Positions 55,140 to 64,000 of a DNA stretch of 64,000 bases are shown piece after piece. This stretch comes from Castellaniella sp044508625 (GTDB lineage: Bacteria > Pseudomonadota > Gammaproteobacteria > Burkholderiales > Burkholderiaceae_B). Under the pieces are notes generated by a model. That model was not told where the DNA came from. It was given only the letters and a program-made list of their open reading frames with translations, and made no database searches. Where the stretch lies: positions 1-64,000 of the forward strand of contig JBIQHJ010000015.1 of NCBI GenBank assembly GCA_044508625.1, written 5' to 3'. Numbering within the stretch: the first letter of the stretch is position 1; each line of letters begins with the position of its first letter. The translations under genes and the position numbers were made by a program.

Positions 55140-56147
55140 TCAGTGATATCCCTCGCCGGCCTTCACCTTGCCGCGGAACACGTAATAGGCCCAGGCGGTG
55201 TAGGCGAGGATGAAGGGAATGATCAGCAGCGCGCCGACCAGGGCGAAGCCCAGGCTTTGCGGCGGCGCGGCCGCGTCCCAGATGGAAATGTCGGGCGGCA
55301 GGATGTTCGGCCAGATGCTGATGACCAGGCCGGAATACCCCAGGAACACCAGGACCAGCGACCACGCGAATGGCGCGGCGTGCGGCGCGCGCCGCAGCGA
55401 TCGCAGCATCGCGTAGGCCGAGGCCAGCACCAGGAGGGGAACCGGCGCCAGGAACAGGATGTTCGGCAGATCGAACCAGCGGGCCGCGATCGCCGGGTGC
55501 CGCAACGGCGTCCAGACGCTGACGGCCGCGATGACGGCGAGCGTGGCCAGCAGGATGGGACGGGCCATGGCGATCATCCTGCGCTGCAGCGCCCCTTCGG
55601 TCTTCAGCACCAGCCAGGTGGCGCCCAGCAGCGCGTAGGCGACCACGACGCCCAGGCCGGTGAAGACGCTGAACGGGGTGAGCCAGCTCAGCGCGTCGCC
55701 GAGGGCGACGCCGTCGACGACCGTGTGCCCGTCCAGGAAGGCGCCGAGCATCGCGCCCTGGAAGAACGCCGCCACGAACGAGCCGGCCATGAAGGCCTTG
55801 TCCCAGAACGGCTTGTGGGCCTCGTCCGCCTTGAAGCGGAATTCGAAGGACACGCCGCGCCAGATCAGTCCGGCCAGGAAGCACAGCGCCGGAATGTAGA
55901 GCGCGCTGAGCAGGATGGCGTAGGCCTTGGGAAAGGCGGCCAGCAGGCCGGCGCCGCCGAGGACCAGCCAGGTTTCGTTGCCGTCCCAGACGGGCGCGAC
56001 GGTGTTGACCATGGCGTCGCGGTCTTCCCGGCCGGGAATGAAGGGAAACAGAATGCCGATTCCGAGGTCGAAGCCGTCCATGATCACGTACATCATGATG
56101 CCGAAGCCGATGACCAGGAACCAGATGAGGGGGAGGTCGATGTCCAT
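55140..56147 (-). CDS. cydB: Cytochrome bd-type quinol oxidase subunit II
   Basis: This 335-residue membrane subunit begins MDIDLPLIWFLVIGFGIMMYVIMDGFDLGIGILFPF, diagnostic for CydB, and contains NTVAPVWDGNETWLVLGGAGLLAAFPKAYA. About eight transmembrane helices are visible. The start is the ATG at 56147 after AGAGGGACTGCC, 14 bases beyond cydA. With CydA it reduces O2 to water using quinol without proton pumping. Confidence 0.95.
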   Translation of the reverse strand: MDIDLPLIWFLVIGFGIMMYVIMDGFDLGIGILFPFIPGREDRDAMVNTVAPVWDGNETWLVLGGAGLLAAFPKAYAILLSALYIPALCFLAGLIWRGVSFEFRFKADEAHKPFWDKAFMAGSFVAAFFQGAMLGAFLDGHTVVDGVALGDALSWLTPFSVFTGLGVVVAYALLGATWLVLKTEGALQRRMIAMARPILLATLAVIAAVSVWTPLRHPAIAARWFDLPNILFLAPVPLLVLASAYAMLRSLRRAPHAAPFAWSLVLVFLGYSGLVISIWPNILPPDISIWDAAAPPQSLGFALVGALLIIPFILAYTAWAYYVFRGKVKAGEGYH

Positions 56148-56161
56148 GGCAGTCCCTCTTT

Positions 56162-57586
56162 CTACGAGGCGTCGCGGGGGGAGGGCGGTGGCTCGTCGCC
56201 CGCCGCCGACAGCGGGCGCGCGGGCCGCTGGTTGATGGAGGGGCCATGCGCGGCGACATCCTCGGCAAGCGTGGCCGGGCCGCGCCTGACCAGCTTCAGC
56301 ACGTAGGCGATGCCCAGCCCGAAGATCGCCACGTACATCACCACGAGGACCGCGAGGCTCAGGGACAGCGTCGCGGCCGAGTGCCTGGACACGGCGTCCG
56401 CGGTCCTCATCAGCCCATAGACCACCCAGGGCTGGCGGCCGATCTCGGTCACGTACCAGCCGGCGAGGATGGCGATCAGCCCCGCCGGCCCCATCCACAA
56501 GGCGTAGCGGGCCAGCGGCGGCGAGTCGTAGAGGCGGCCGCGCCAGCGCGTCCATGCCCCGCACAGCCCCAGCAGCAGCATCAGCATGCCCAGGCCCACC
56601 ATGACACGGAAGGACCAGAACAGGATCGGCGAGTCCGGGCGGTCTTCCGGGGGGAATGCCTTGAGGCCTGGAAAGTGGCCATCCCGACTGTGGGTCAGGA
56701 TCAGGCTGGCCAGGTCGGGGATCTCGATTTTGTAGCGGGTCGTCTCGGCCCGCATGTCGGGCAGGCCGAACAGGATCAGCGGCACGCCCTCGCCGGGGGT
56801 GTTCTCCCAGTGGCCCTCGATGGCCGCGATCTTGGCCGGTTGATGCTCCAGCGTGTTGAGGCCGTGCCGGTCGCCGATGAAGATCTGCAGCGGCGCGGTG
56901 AACAGCACCATCCACAGCGCCATCGAGAACATCCGCCTGACCGCCGGCTGCCGGTTGCCGCGGCGCAGGTGCCAGGCGCCGGAGGCGCCGACGAACAGGG
57001 CGGTCGCGAGCATCGCCGCGGTGAGCATGTGCGCGAGCCGGTACGGGAAGGAGGGATTGAAGATCACCGCCAGCCAGTCCACCGGAACCGCGACGCCGCC
57101 GATCACCTCGTAGCCCTGGGGCGTCTGCATCCAACTGTTGGAGGCGATGATCCAGGTGGCCGAGATCATGGTCCCCAGCGCCACCATCGCCGTGGCGAAG
57201 AAATGCAGGCCCCGGCCGACCTTGTTCCAGCCAAAGAGCATCACGCCGAGGAAGCCCGATTCCAGGAAGAACGCGGTCAACACTTCGTAAGCCAGCAGCG
57301 GACCGGTGATGCCGCCGGCGAATTGCGAGTAGAAGCTCCAGTTGGTGCCGAATTGATACGCCATGACCAGGCCCGAGACGACGCCCATGGCGAAGTTCAC
57401 GGCGAAGATCCTCGACCAGAAGTGGTAGAGCTCGAGATAGGCGTCGTCTTTCTTCCACAGCCACAAGCCCTCGAGCACGGTGAGATATGAGGCCAGGCCG
57501 ATCGTGATCGCCGGGAATATGATGTGAAAGGAAATCGTGAACCCGAACTGGATGCGGGCGAGATCGAGTGCACTGAGGTCGAACAT
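56162..57586 (-). CDS. cydA: Cytochrome bd-type quinol oxidase subunit I, cyanide-insensitive type
   Basis: This heme-binding subunit has 474 residues. H21 (TISFHIIFPAITIG) is the expected axial ligand of heme b595, and the conserved ESGFLGVMLFGWNKVG is present. The quinol loop is short and the GWYVTEIGRQPWVVYGLMRT block follows, as in the CIO (CioA) branch rather than E. coli CydA. The start ATG at 57586 follows AGGAGGGACAGCC. It leads a cydA-cydB-small-subunit operon and provides high-affinity or cyanide-resistant respiration. Confidence 0.94.
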   Translation of the reverse strand: MFDLSALDLARIQFGFTISFHIIFPAITIGLASYLTVLEGLWLWKKDDAYLELYHFWSRIFAVNFAMGVVSGLVMAYQFGTNWSFYSQFAGGITGPLLAYEVLTAFFLESGFLGVMLFGWNKVGRGLHFFATAMVALGTMISATWIIASNSWMQTPQGYEVIGGVAVPVDWLAVIFNPSFPYRLAHMLTAAMLATALFVGASGAWHLRRGNRQPAVRRMFSMALWMVLFTAPLQIFIGDRHGLNTLEHQPAKIAAIEGHWENTPGEGVPLILFGLPDMRAETTRYKIEIPDLASLILTHSRDGHFPGLKAFPPEDRPDSPILFWSFRVMVGLGMLMLLLGLCGAWTRWRGRLYDSPPLARYALWMGPAGLIAILAGWYVTEIGRQPWVVYGLMRTADAVSRHSAATLSLSLAVLVVMYVAIFGLGIAYVLKLVRRGPATLAEDVAAHGPSINQRPARPLSAAGDEPPPSPRDAS

Positions 57587-57625
57587 GGCTGTCCCTCCTG
57601 CGCGCCGCGCTTGCGGCCCCGCCCG

Positions 57626-57657
57626 AAAAAAAATGGCCCGGGCACTGGGGCCGGGCC
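57626..57657 (-). terminator. Hairpin with eight-T run upstream of cydA
   Basis: On the minus strand GGCCCGG, a nine-base loop, CCGGGCC, A and eight T residues make an intrinsic terminator. It lies between the MHS transporter gene and cydA. It may end the transporter transcript or act as an attenuator in the cyd leader. Confidence 0.68.
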
Positions 57658-57851
57658 AATCAACGCACGCCATCGCACATGATAAGGCTCGCGGGGAGTG
57701 CGAGACGGCGACAGGATGGCCAGGTGATTCGCCCGGAAACCAAGGGGGAACGAAGTTCCGGACGGCGGACCGACCCTGCCCGGCCATTCTAGCAAGGGCT
57801 TGCTGACGATAGTCTGAAACGTGAATATTTTGGGATTGAATCAATCTTGAA

Positions 57852-59546
57852 TCAATCGTGCGGGGCGTCGAGGTCGTTGCGGTAGGTTTCCTTGACGAAC
57901 AAGGTGCCGATCACCAGCGTCATCAGGGCGATGATGATGGGATACCACAAGCCGTCGTACATGTTGCCGGTCGCCGCCACGGTGGCGAAGGCCACCGGCG
58001 GCAGGAAGCCGCCGAACCAGCCGTTGCCGATGTGATAGGGCACGCTCATGGACGTGTAGCGGATGCGGGTGGGGAACATCTCCACGAGCATCGCCGCGAT
58101 CGGCCCGTAGACCATGGTCACCTGCAGCACCAGGAAAAACAGCAGCAGCAGCACCATGACGTAGTTGATCTGCGAGGGATCCGCGCGCTGGGGATAGCCG
58201 TGGTCGCGGATCGCCTGCATGAGGCTCGCCTGCAGCACGCGGTTGCGGGCGGCGAATTCCACGCGGCTGAGCCTGGTGCCGTCGAAGGACAGCACCACCT
58301 GCTCGCCGATGATGGCGCGCGCGATCGAGCCCGGCGCCGCCCGCTGGTTCACGTAGGTGACCGAATTCGTGGCCATGAAGGCCTTGAGCAGGTCGCAGGA
58401 GCTCGTGAACGAGGCCGTGCCCACCGGATTGAACTGCAGCGAGCAGTCCGCGGGATCGGCCAGCACCACCACCGGCGCGAGGCTTTGCGCGCGCTCGAGG
58501 GCGGGGTTCGCGTAGTGGGTCAGGCCCTTGAACACGGGAAAGTAGGTGAGGATCGCGATCAGGCAGCCCGCCATGATGATGGGCTTGCGCCCGACCCGGT
58601 CGGAAAGGGACCCGAACACGATGAAGAACGGACAGGCCAGCAGCAGCGCCAGTGCCACGAGGACGTTGGCGATGTTGGCGTCCACGCCCAGCGTCTGGGT
58701 GAGGAAGTACAGCGCGTAGAACTGGCCGGTGTACCAGACCACCGCCTGGCCTGCGGTCAGGCCCAGCAGGGCCAGCAGGATCAGCCGCAGGTTCTTCCAG
58801 CGGCCGAAGGATTCCTTGATGGGCGCCTTTGAGATGGTGCCCTCGCTCTTCATGCGCTTGAAGGCGGGCGATTCGTGCAGGCGCAGGCGGATCCAGACGG
58901 AGATCACCAGCAGCAGCACCGAGATCAGGAAGGGCACCCGCCAGCCCCACTCGGTGAAGGCTTCCTCGCCCAGTGTCGCGCGCGTGCCCAGCACCACCAC
59001 CAGGGACAGGAACATGCCGGTGGTGGCGGTGGTCTGGATCCAGCTCGTGAAGAACCCGCGCCGGTTCGGCGGCGCGTGCTCGGCCACGTAGACCGCCGCG
59101 CCCCCGTACTCGCCGCCCAGCGCCAGGCCCTGGAGCAGGCGCAGGACGAGGAGGATGATGGGGGCGGCCGAGCCGATCGAGGCCGAGGAGGGCAGGACGC
59201 CCACCAGGAAGGTCGACAGGCCCATGATCAGGATCGAGATCACGAAGGCGTACTTGCGGCCCACCATGTCCCCGATCCGGCCGAACACCAGCGCGCCGAA
59301 GGGGCGCACGGCAAAGCCGGCGGCGAAGGTCAGCAGCGCGAAGATGAAGCCCGCCGTCGGGTTGAGGCTCGAGAAGAAATGCAGCGCGATGACCGAGGCG
59401 AGCGAGCCGTAGACGTAGAAGTCGTACCATTCGAAGACCGTGCCCATGGACGAGGCGAGGATGACGCGGCGTTCCTCGTGGGTCATCGGGCGATCGGCGT
59501 CGGCGGGAATCTCGGTCGGCGCGCCTCGGCGTGTCGTGGGATTCAT
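57852..59546 (-). CDS. MHS-family MFS transporter with a long extra loop
   Basis: This 564-residue metabolite:H+ symporter is of the ShiA/ProP/KgtP group: GTVFEWYDFYVYGSLA, AVRPFGALVFGRIGDMVGRKYAF and LRLLQGLALGGEYGGAAVYVAEHAP. Typical members have about 430-440 residues; here a segment of about 120 residues (341-461), with cysteines in ADCSLQF and SSCDLLK, lies between late transmembrane helices and is probably periplasmic. The start overlaps the histidine kinase stop (ATGA), so expression is tied to the two-component genes. The substrate is probably an organic acid. Confidence 0.9.
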   Translation of the reverse strand: MNPTTRRGAPTEIPADADRPMTHEERRVILASSMGTVFEWYDFYVYGSLASVIALHFFSSLNPTAGFIFALLTFAAGFAVRPFGALVFGRIGDMVGRKYAFVISILIMGLSTFLVGVLPSSASIGSAAPIILLVLRLLQGLALGGEYGGAAVYVAEHAPPNRRGFFTSWIQTTATTGMFLSLVVVLGTRATLGEEAFTEWGWRVPFLISVLLLVISVWIRLRLHESPAFKRMKSEGTISKAPIKESFGRWKNLRLILLALLGLTAGQAVVWYTGQFYALYFLTQTLGVDANIANVLVALALLLACPFFIVFGSLSDRVGRKPIIMAGCLIAILTYFPVFKGLTHYANPALERAQSLAPVVVLADPADCSLQFNPVGTASFTSSCDLLKAFMATNSVTYVNQRAAPGSIARAIIGEQVVLSFDGTRLSRVEFAARNRVLQASLMQAIRDHGYPQRADPSQINYVMVLLLLFFLVLQVTMVYGPIAAMLVEMFPTRIRYTSMSVPYHIGNGWFGGFLPPVAFATVAATGNMYDGLWYPIIIALMTLVIGTLFVKETYRNDLDAPHD

Positions 59547-60991
59547 AGGCTGGTCCTGGGGACGTTGTCGCGCGGGAAGGTCACGCGGATGCGCGTGCCG
59601 CCGCTCGCGGGATCTCGATGGTTGCCCGGGGGCAGGAACTGGATGGCGGCCTGGTGGTGCTCGGCCACCTCCTTGACGATGGACAGGCCCAGGCCGCTGC
59701 CCTCGGCCTCGTTGCCCAGCACCCGGAAGAACCGGTCGAAGACCCGGGTCTGGTTCTCGGGCGAGATGCCCGGGCCGGTGTCCTGGACCTCGAGCCAGAC
59801 GTGCTCGTCGTCGCCCAGGGCGCGCACGGTCACGCGGCCGCCGGCCGGCGTGTAGAGCAGGGCGTTGTCGATCAGGTTGTTGAGCATCTCATGGATCATG
59901 GTGTGGTTGCCGAAGACGGGCAGGGGCTCGTCGGGGGCGTCGAAGCCCAGGTCGATGCGCTTGTCCATGGCGGCCTGCACCCATTCGGCCGTGCAGCGGC
60001 GCGCGAGCTCGCCGATGTCCAGGGACTCGGTGGCGCGGGGCACGGTGTCGTCGATGCTCTCGGCGCGCGCCAGCAGCAAGAGCTGGTTGACCAGGCGCGT
60101 GGCGCGCTGGGATCCGACCAGCAACTGGTGCAGGCTGTCGCTCATGAGGGCGGGATCGCGCTCCCGCAAGGCGAGCTCGCATTGGGTGCGGATCCCCGCC
60201 AGCGGCGTCTTGAGCTGGTGGGCGGCGTTGGCGACGAAGCGCCGCTGGGAATCCAGCGAGGCCGCCAGGCGCTTGAGGACGTTGTTCATGGCGGCGATCA
60301 GCGGCGCGATCTCGGCGGGCGCGAGGTCGTCCCGGATGGGCGAGAGGTCGCTGGGCTTGCGCCTGCGCATGTGCTCTTGCAGCAGGCTGAGCGGCTCGAG
60401 GCCCTGGGTCAGGCCCAGGCCCGCGAGCATGGCGGCCAGCGGCAGGATGATCAACTGCGGCGTCAGCATCCCGGTGAGGATTTCCTGCTGGAGCGTGGCG
60501 CGCGCCTCGCCCGGCTCGGCCACCGCCGTGAGGAAGCCCACCCCGTCGCGGTCGCGTCCGCCCCAGACGTAGGCCACCCGCATCGAGCGGTGCTGCATGG
60601 TGGCGTTGCGGTAGCGGACCTGGTTGATGTCGTAGGCCCAGTTCTCGGGGATGGGGATGTCGGCGTTGCCCGCCAGCGAATGGCCGTTGGCGTCCAATAT
60701 CCGCCAGACCGTCGGGGCCTGGCCCGCGTCGCCCTCGAGGATGGTGCGCGCGGATTCCGACAGGCGCACGCCCTCGTGCACGCGCTGCTGCTCGACCTCG
60801 AGGCGCACGAGGCGCAGGTGGCTCGCCAGGGTGCGGTCGTAGGGCGCGTTGGCGATGTTCTGGGCGATGAAATAGGTGATGACGATGCCGATCGACCACA
60901 TGATGAACAGCGGCATGATCATCCACGACAGGATCCGGCTCAGCAGCGTGCGATGCTGCCGCCGGCGCCCGTTGATCGGTGAGGAGAACAT
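59543..60991 (-). CDS. Sensor histidine kinase, TctE/QseC type
   Basis: This 482-residue membrane kinase has two transmembrane helices (about 20-45 and 175-197) around a periplasmic sensor of the TctE N-terminal type. It then has a HAMP-like linker, a HisKA domain with H258 (RRFVANAAHQLKTPLAGIRTQ) and an ATPase domain (NNLIDNALLYTP, DTGPGI, GSGLGLSIV). It lies 13 bases after the response regulator and overlaps the transporter gene. The three genes form one operon in which the kinase may sense the transported acid. Confidence 0.93.
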   Translation of the reverse strand: MFSSPINGRRRQHRTLLSRILSWMIMPLFIMWSIGIVITYFIAQNIANAPYDRTLASHLRLVRLEVEQQRVHEGVRLSESARTILEGDAGQAPTVWRILDANGHSLAGNADIPIPENWAYDINQVRYRNATMQHRSMRVAYVWGGRDRDGVGFLTAVAEPGEARATLQQEILTGMLTPQLIILPLAAMLAGLGLTQGLEPLSLLQEHMRRRKPSDLSPIRDDLAPAEIAPLIAAMNNVLKRLAASLDSQRRFVANAAHQLKTPLAGIRTQCELALRERDPALMSDSLHQLLVGSQRATRLVNQLLLLARAESIDDTVPRATESLDIGELARRCTAEWVQAAMDKRIDLGFDAPDEPLPVFGNHTMIHEMLNNLIDNALLYTPAGGRVTVRALGDDEHVWLEVQDTGPGISPENQTRVFDRFFRVLGNEAEGSGLGLSIVKEVAEHHQAAIQFLPPGNHRDPASGGTRIRVTFPRDNVPRTSL

Positions 60992-61004
60992 GCCGCGCGG
61001 GGGC

Positions 61005-61706
<702 letters not shown>

Positions 61707-61882
61707 GGCGGGAATGACATCCAGGGGAGGGTTGATACCAGGAGAGGCACGCAATGGCGCGCGCGTACGCGGGCGCCGGGCGTCCGGGCTCTCATTCTGT
61801 CACGCCCCGCGCGCGCGGTCATTAGGGGTTAACGATGGCCGCGGGCCGGCGGGATGCGCCGGCGGCCGGCCGCGCTGCGCAT

Positions 61883-61904
61883 CTGTGTTTTCATACAGTA
61901 TAAT
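61883..61904 (+). promoter_or_regulatory. LexA box and -10 element of recA
   Basis: CTGT-N8-ACAG at 61883-61898 is a perfect SOS box core. It is directly followed by the consensus -10 TATAAT (61899-61904), so LexA bound here would block RNA polymerase. The recA start is 76 bases downstream. Confidence 0.9.
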
Positions 61905-61979
61905 TTAATGCCATAATCGTCTGAACCATGGCCCGCCGGATGCTTTCCGCCGGCCCGAACCACCACACAAGGAACCCTC

Positions 61980-63018
<1,039 letters not shown>

Positions 63019-63029
<11 letters not shown>

Positions 63030-63480
63030 GGGGCCGGCCCGCGACGGCCCCAGCCTGAAGGCACGGGCCATCGCCTATCTATCCAGGCGCGAGCATTCGC
63101 GCCTGGAATTGCGCCGCAAGCTCGCCGCCCATTGCGATGATCCCGAGCGGATCGAGGCCGTCCTCGACGAGCTCGAGCGCCAGCATTGGCAATCCGACCA
63201 TCGCTACGCCGAGTCCTACGCCCAGCGCCAGGCGCCGCGGCAGGGCGCGGCCCACATCCTGCAATCCCTGCGCCGGCAGGGGGTCGGCGAGGACGAGCTG
63301 CGCGCCCTGGGGGCCGGCCTGGCCGGCACCGAATCCGAGCGCGCGCGCGAGGTGTGGCGGCGCAAGTTCGGCCAGCCCCCGGCCGACGCGCGCGAATACG
63401 CCCGCCAGTACCGTTTCCTGGCCGGCCGGGGCTTCTCGGCCGAATGCGTGCGCCGGGTGCTCGGCGACGCCCGCGACTGA
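63019..63480 (+). CDS. recX: RecA regulator RecX
   Basis: This 153-residue RecX has three tandem helical repeats: AIAYLSRREHSRLELRRKLAAH, DELERQHWQSDHRYAESYAQRQ and ARQYRFLAGRGFSAECVRRVL. It inhibits RecA filament extension. It overlaps recA in another frame, giving coupled low-level translation. Length and position are standard. Confidence 0.94.
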
Positions 63481-63488
63481 GCCCCTCG

Positions 63489-64000
63489 TCATCCGCCGTC
63501 CGCCGGCTGGATGCCCGACAAGGTATCGAAACAGGTCTCCCGCGCCTGGGCGAGGAATGCCTGCACGTAGCTGGCTTCGGCGTCCTCGGCGCGGGTCGCC
63601 GCATACAGGGTGCGCCACACGCCCTCGGGGCCAAGGCGGCAGATGCGCAGCCAGCCCTGGTCCAGGTACTCGGTCAGCGCCCAGTTGGGCAGGGCGGCCA
63701 CGCCCCGGCCGCTGGCGACGAGCTGGACGATCATCGGCGTCAGCTCGGCGGCGCGCACCGCCGCGGGCTCCACGCCCGCGGGATCCAGGAAGGCCGTGAA
63801 CACGTCCAGGCGGTCCCGTTCGACGGGATACGTGATCAGCACCTGGTCGGCCAGTTGCTCCGCATCCACGTGGCCCTGGGCGGCGAGCGGCCCGCCGCGC
63901 GCGACCGCCAGCACCAGCTCATAGCCGAACAGCGGCGTGTAGCGGATCGCCTCGGAAGGTTCCGGGTCCGAGGTGATCACCACGTCCAGGTCGCCGCGCA
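63489..64000 (-). CDS. metR: LysR-family regulator, MetR-like (5' part outside window)
   Basis: Only the effector domain is visible, running off the right edge. The sequence RGDLDVVITSDPEPSEAIRYTPLFGYELVLAVARGGPLA, the segment LDVFTAFLDPAGVEPAAVRAAELTPMIVQLVASGRGVAALPNWAL and the end RTLYAATRAEDAEASYVQAFLAQA match MetR, the homocysteine-responsive regulator of methionine synthesis. The N-terminal HTH lies beyond base 64000. It is convergent with recX with an eight-base gap. Assignment is by family resemblance of the C-terminal half only. Confidence 0.8.
   Translation of the reverse strand, partial: RGDLDVVITSDPEPSEAIRYTPLFGYELVLAVARGGPLAAQGHVDAEQLADQVLITYPVERDRLDVFTAFLDPAGVEPAAVRAAELTPMIVQLVASGRGVAALPNWALTEYLDQGWLRICRLGPEGVWRTLYAATRAEDAEASYVQAFLAQARETCFDTLSGIQPADGG

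Noticed and set aside
57834..57857. FNR/Anr box in the TTGATTCAA direct repeat between the MHS transporter gene and cydA
   Set aside because: The two TTGATTCAA units are direct repeats and do not give TTGAT-N4-ATCAA at the right spacing. They also overlap the transporter stop codon.

Overview
The window is a high-GC (visually about two-thirds G+C) chromosomal segment of a betaproteobacterium. It is most likely a Burkholderiales/Alcaligenaceae relative (Bordetella, Achromobacter or Pigmentiphaga type). This rests on the RecA-RecX and RdgC sequences, the cyanide-insensitive-type CydAB, the abundance of LysR/AraC/GntR regulators and the aromatic-acid metabolism; no 16S rRNA is present. No insertion sequence, phage or CRISPR array is visible, and no gap without a gene exceeds about 300 bases.

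1-34,600 is a nearly continuous catabolic region for lignin-type aromatic acids. It opens with a sigma-54 activator and an acetaldehyde-dehydrogenase-type gene that has a recognisable -24/-12 promoter and two upstream activator sites. Then follow pobR/pobA (4-hydroxybenzoate to protocatechuate); a tetrahydrofolate-dependent vanillate O-demethylation module (metF-like, purU, ligM) under a GntR regulator; a PobR-like AraC gene facing a first protocatechuate 4,5-dioxygenase pair (ligA1B1); and a MarR gene with an O2-dependent vanillate demethylase (vanAB). After a chemoreceptor and a LysR gene comes the full protocatechuate 4,5-cleavage route: ligU, ligJ, ligK, ligI, ligA2, ligB2, ligC. One branched-chain-type ABC transporter (livH, livM, livG, livF) is accompanied by three paralogous binding proteins, one beside each catabolic module. 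Vanillate thus has two demethylation routes, both leading to protocatechuate and then via PDC and oxalomesaconate to pyruvate and oxaloacetate. The methyl group leaves as formaldehyde (VanAB) or, through methyl-THF, as formate (LigM, MetF, PurU).

The most unusual gene is the last of this block: the LivF ATPase (33260-34597) is fused in one open frame to a hemerythrin-like domain with a full set of candidate diiron ligands.

34,700-38,600 holds a BenE-type transporter, an EAL-like/HDOD protein and a tRNA with CAU anticodon (probably tRNA-Ile2). Its 3' half and terminator are repeated 940 bases downstream, with a Phd/VapC-type toxin-antitoxin pair between the copies, which looks like a tRNA-targeted islet or its remnant.

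38,600-48,900 holds an alpha-2-macroglobulin-like protein with a thioester motif, PbpC, a lipoprotein with a SecD head-like domain, and an aspartate carbamoyltransferase with an extra N-terminal HTH-like domain preceded by a 21-bp palindrome.

49,000-64,000 holds a TRAP transporter with a class III aminotransferase and a LysR gene, rdgC, a bd-type oxidase operon (cydA, cydB and a 47-residue DUF2474-like subunit), an MHS-family transporter translationally coupled to a two-component system, recA-recX with a LexA box, and a partial metR-like gene at the right edge.
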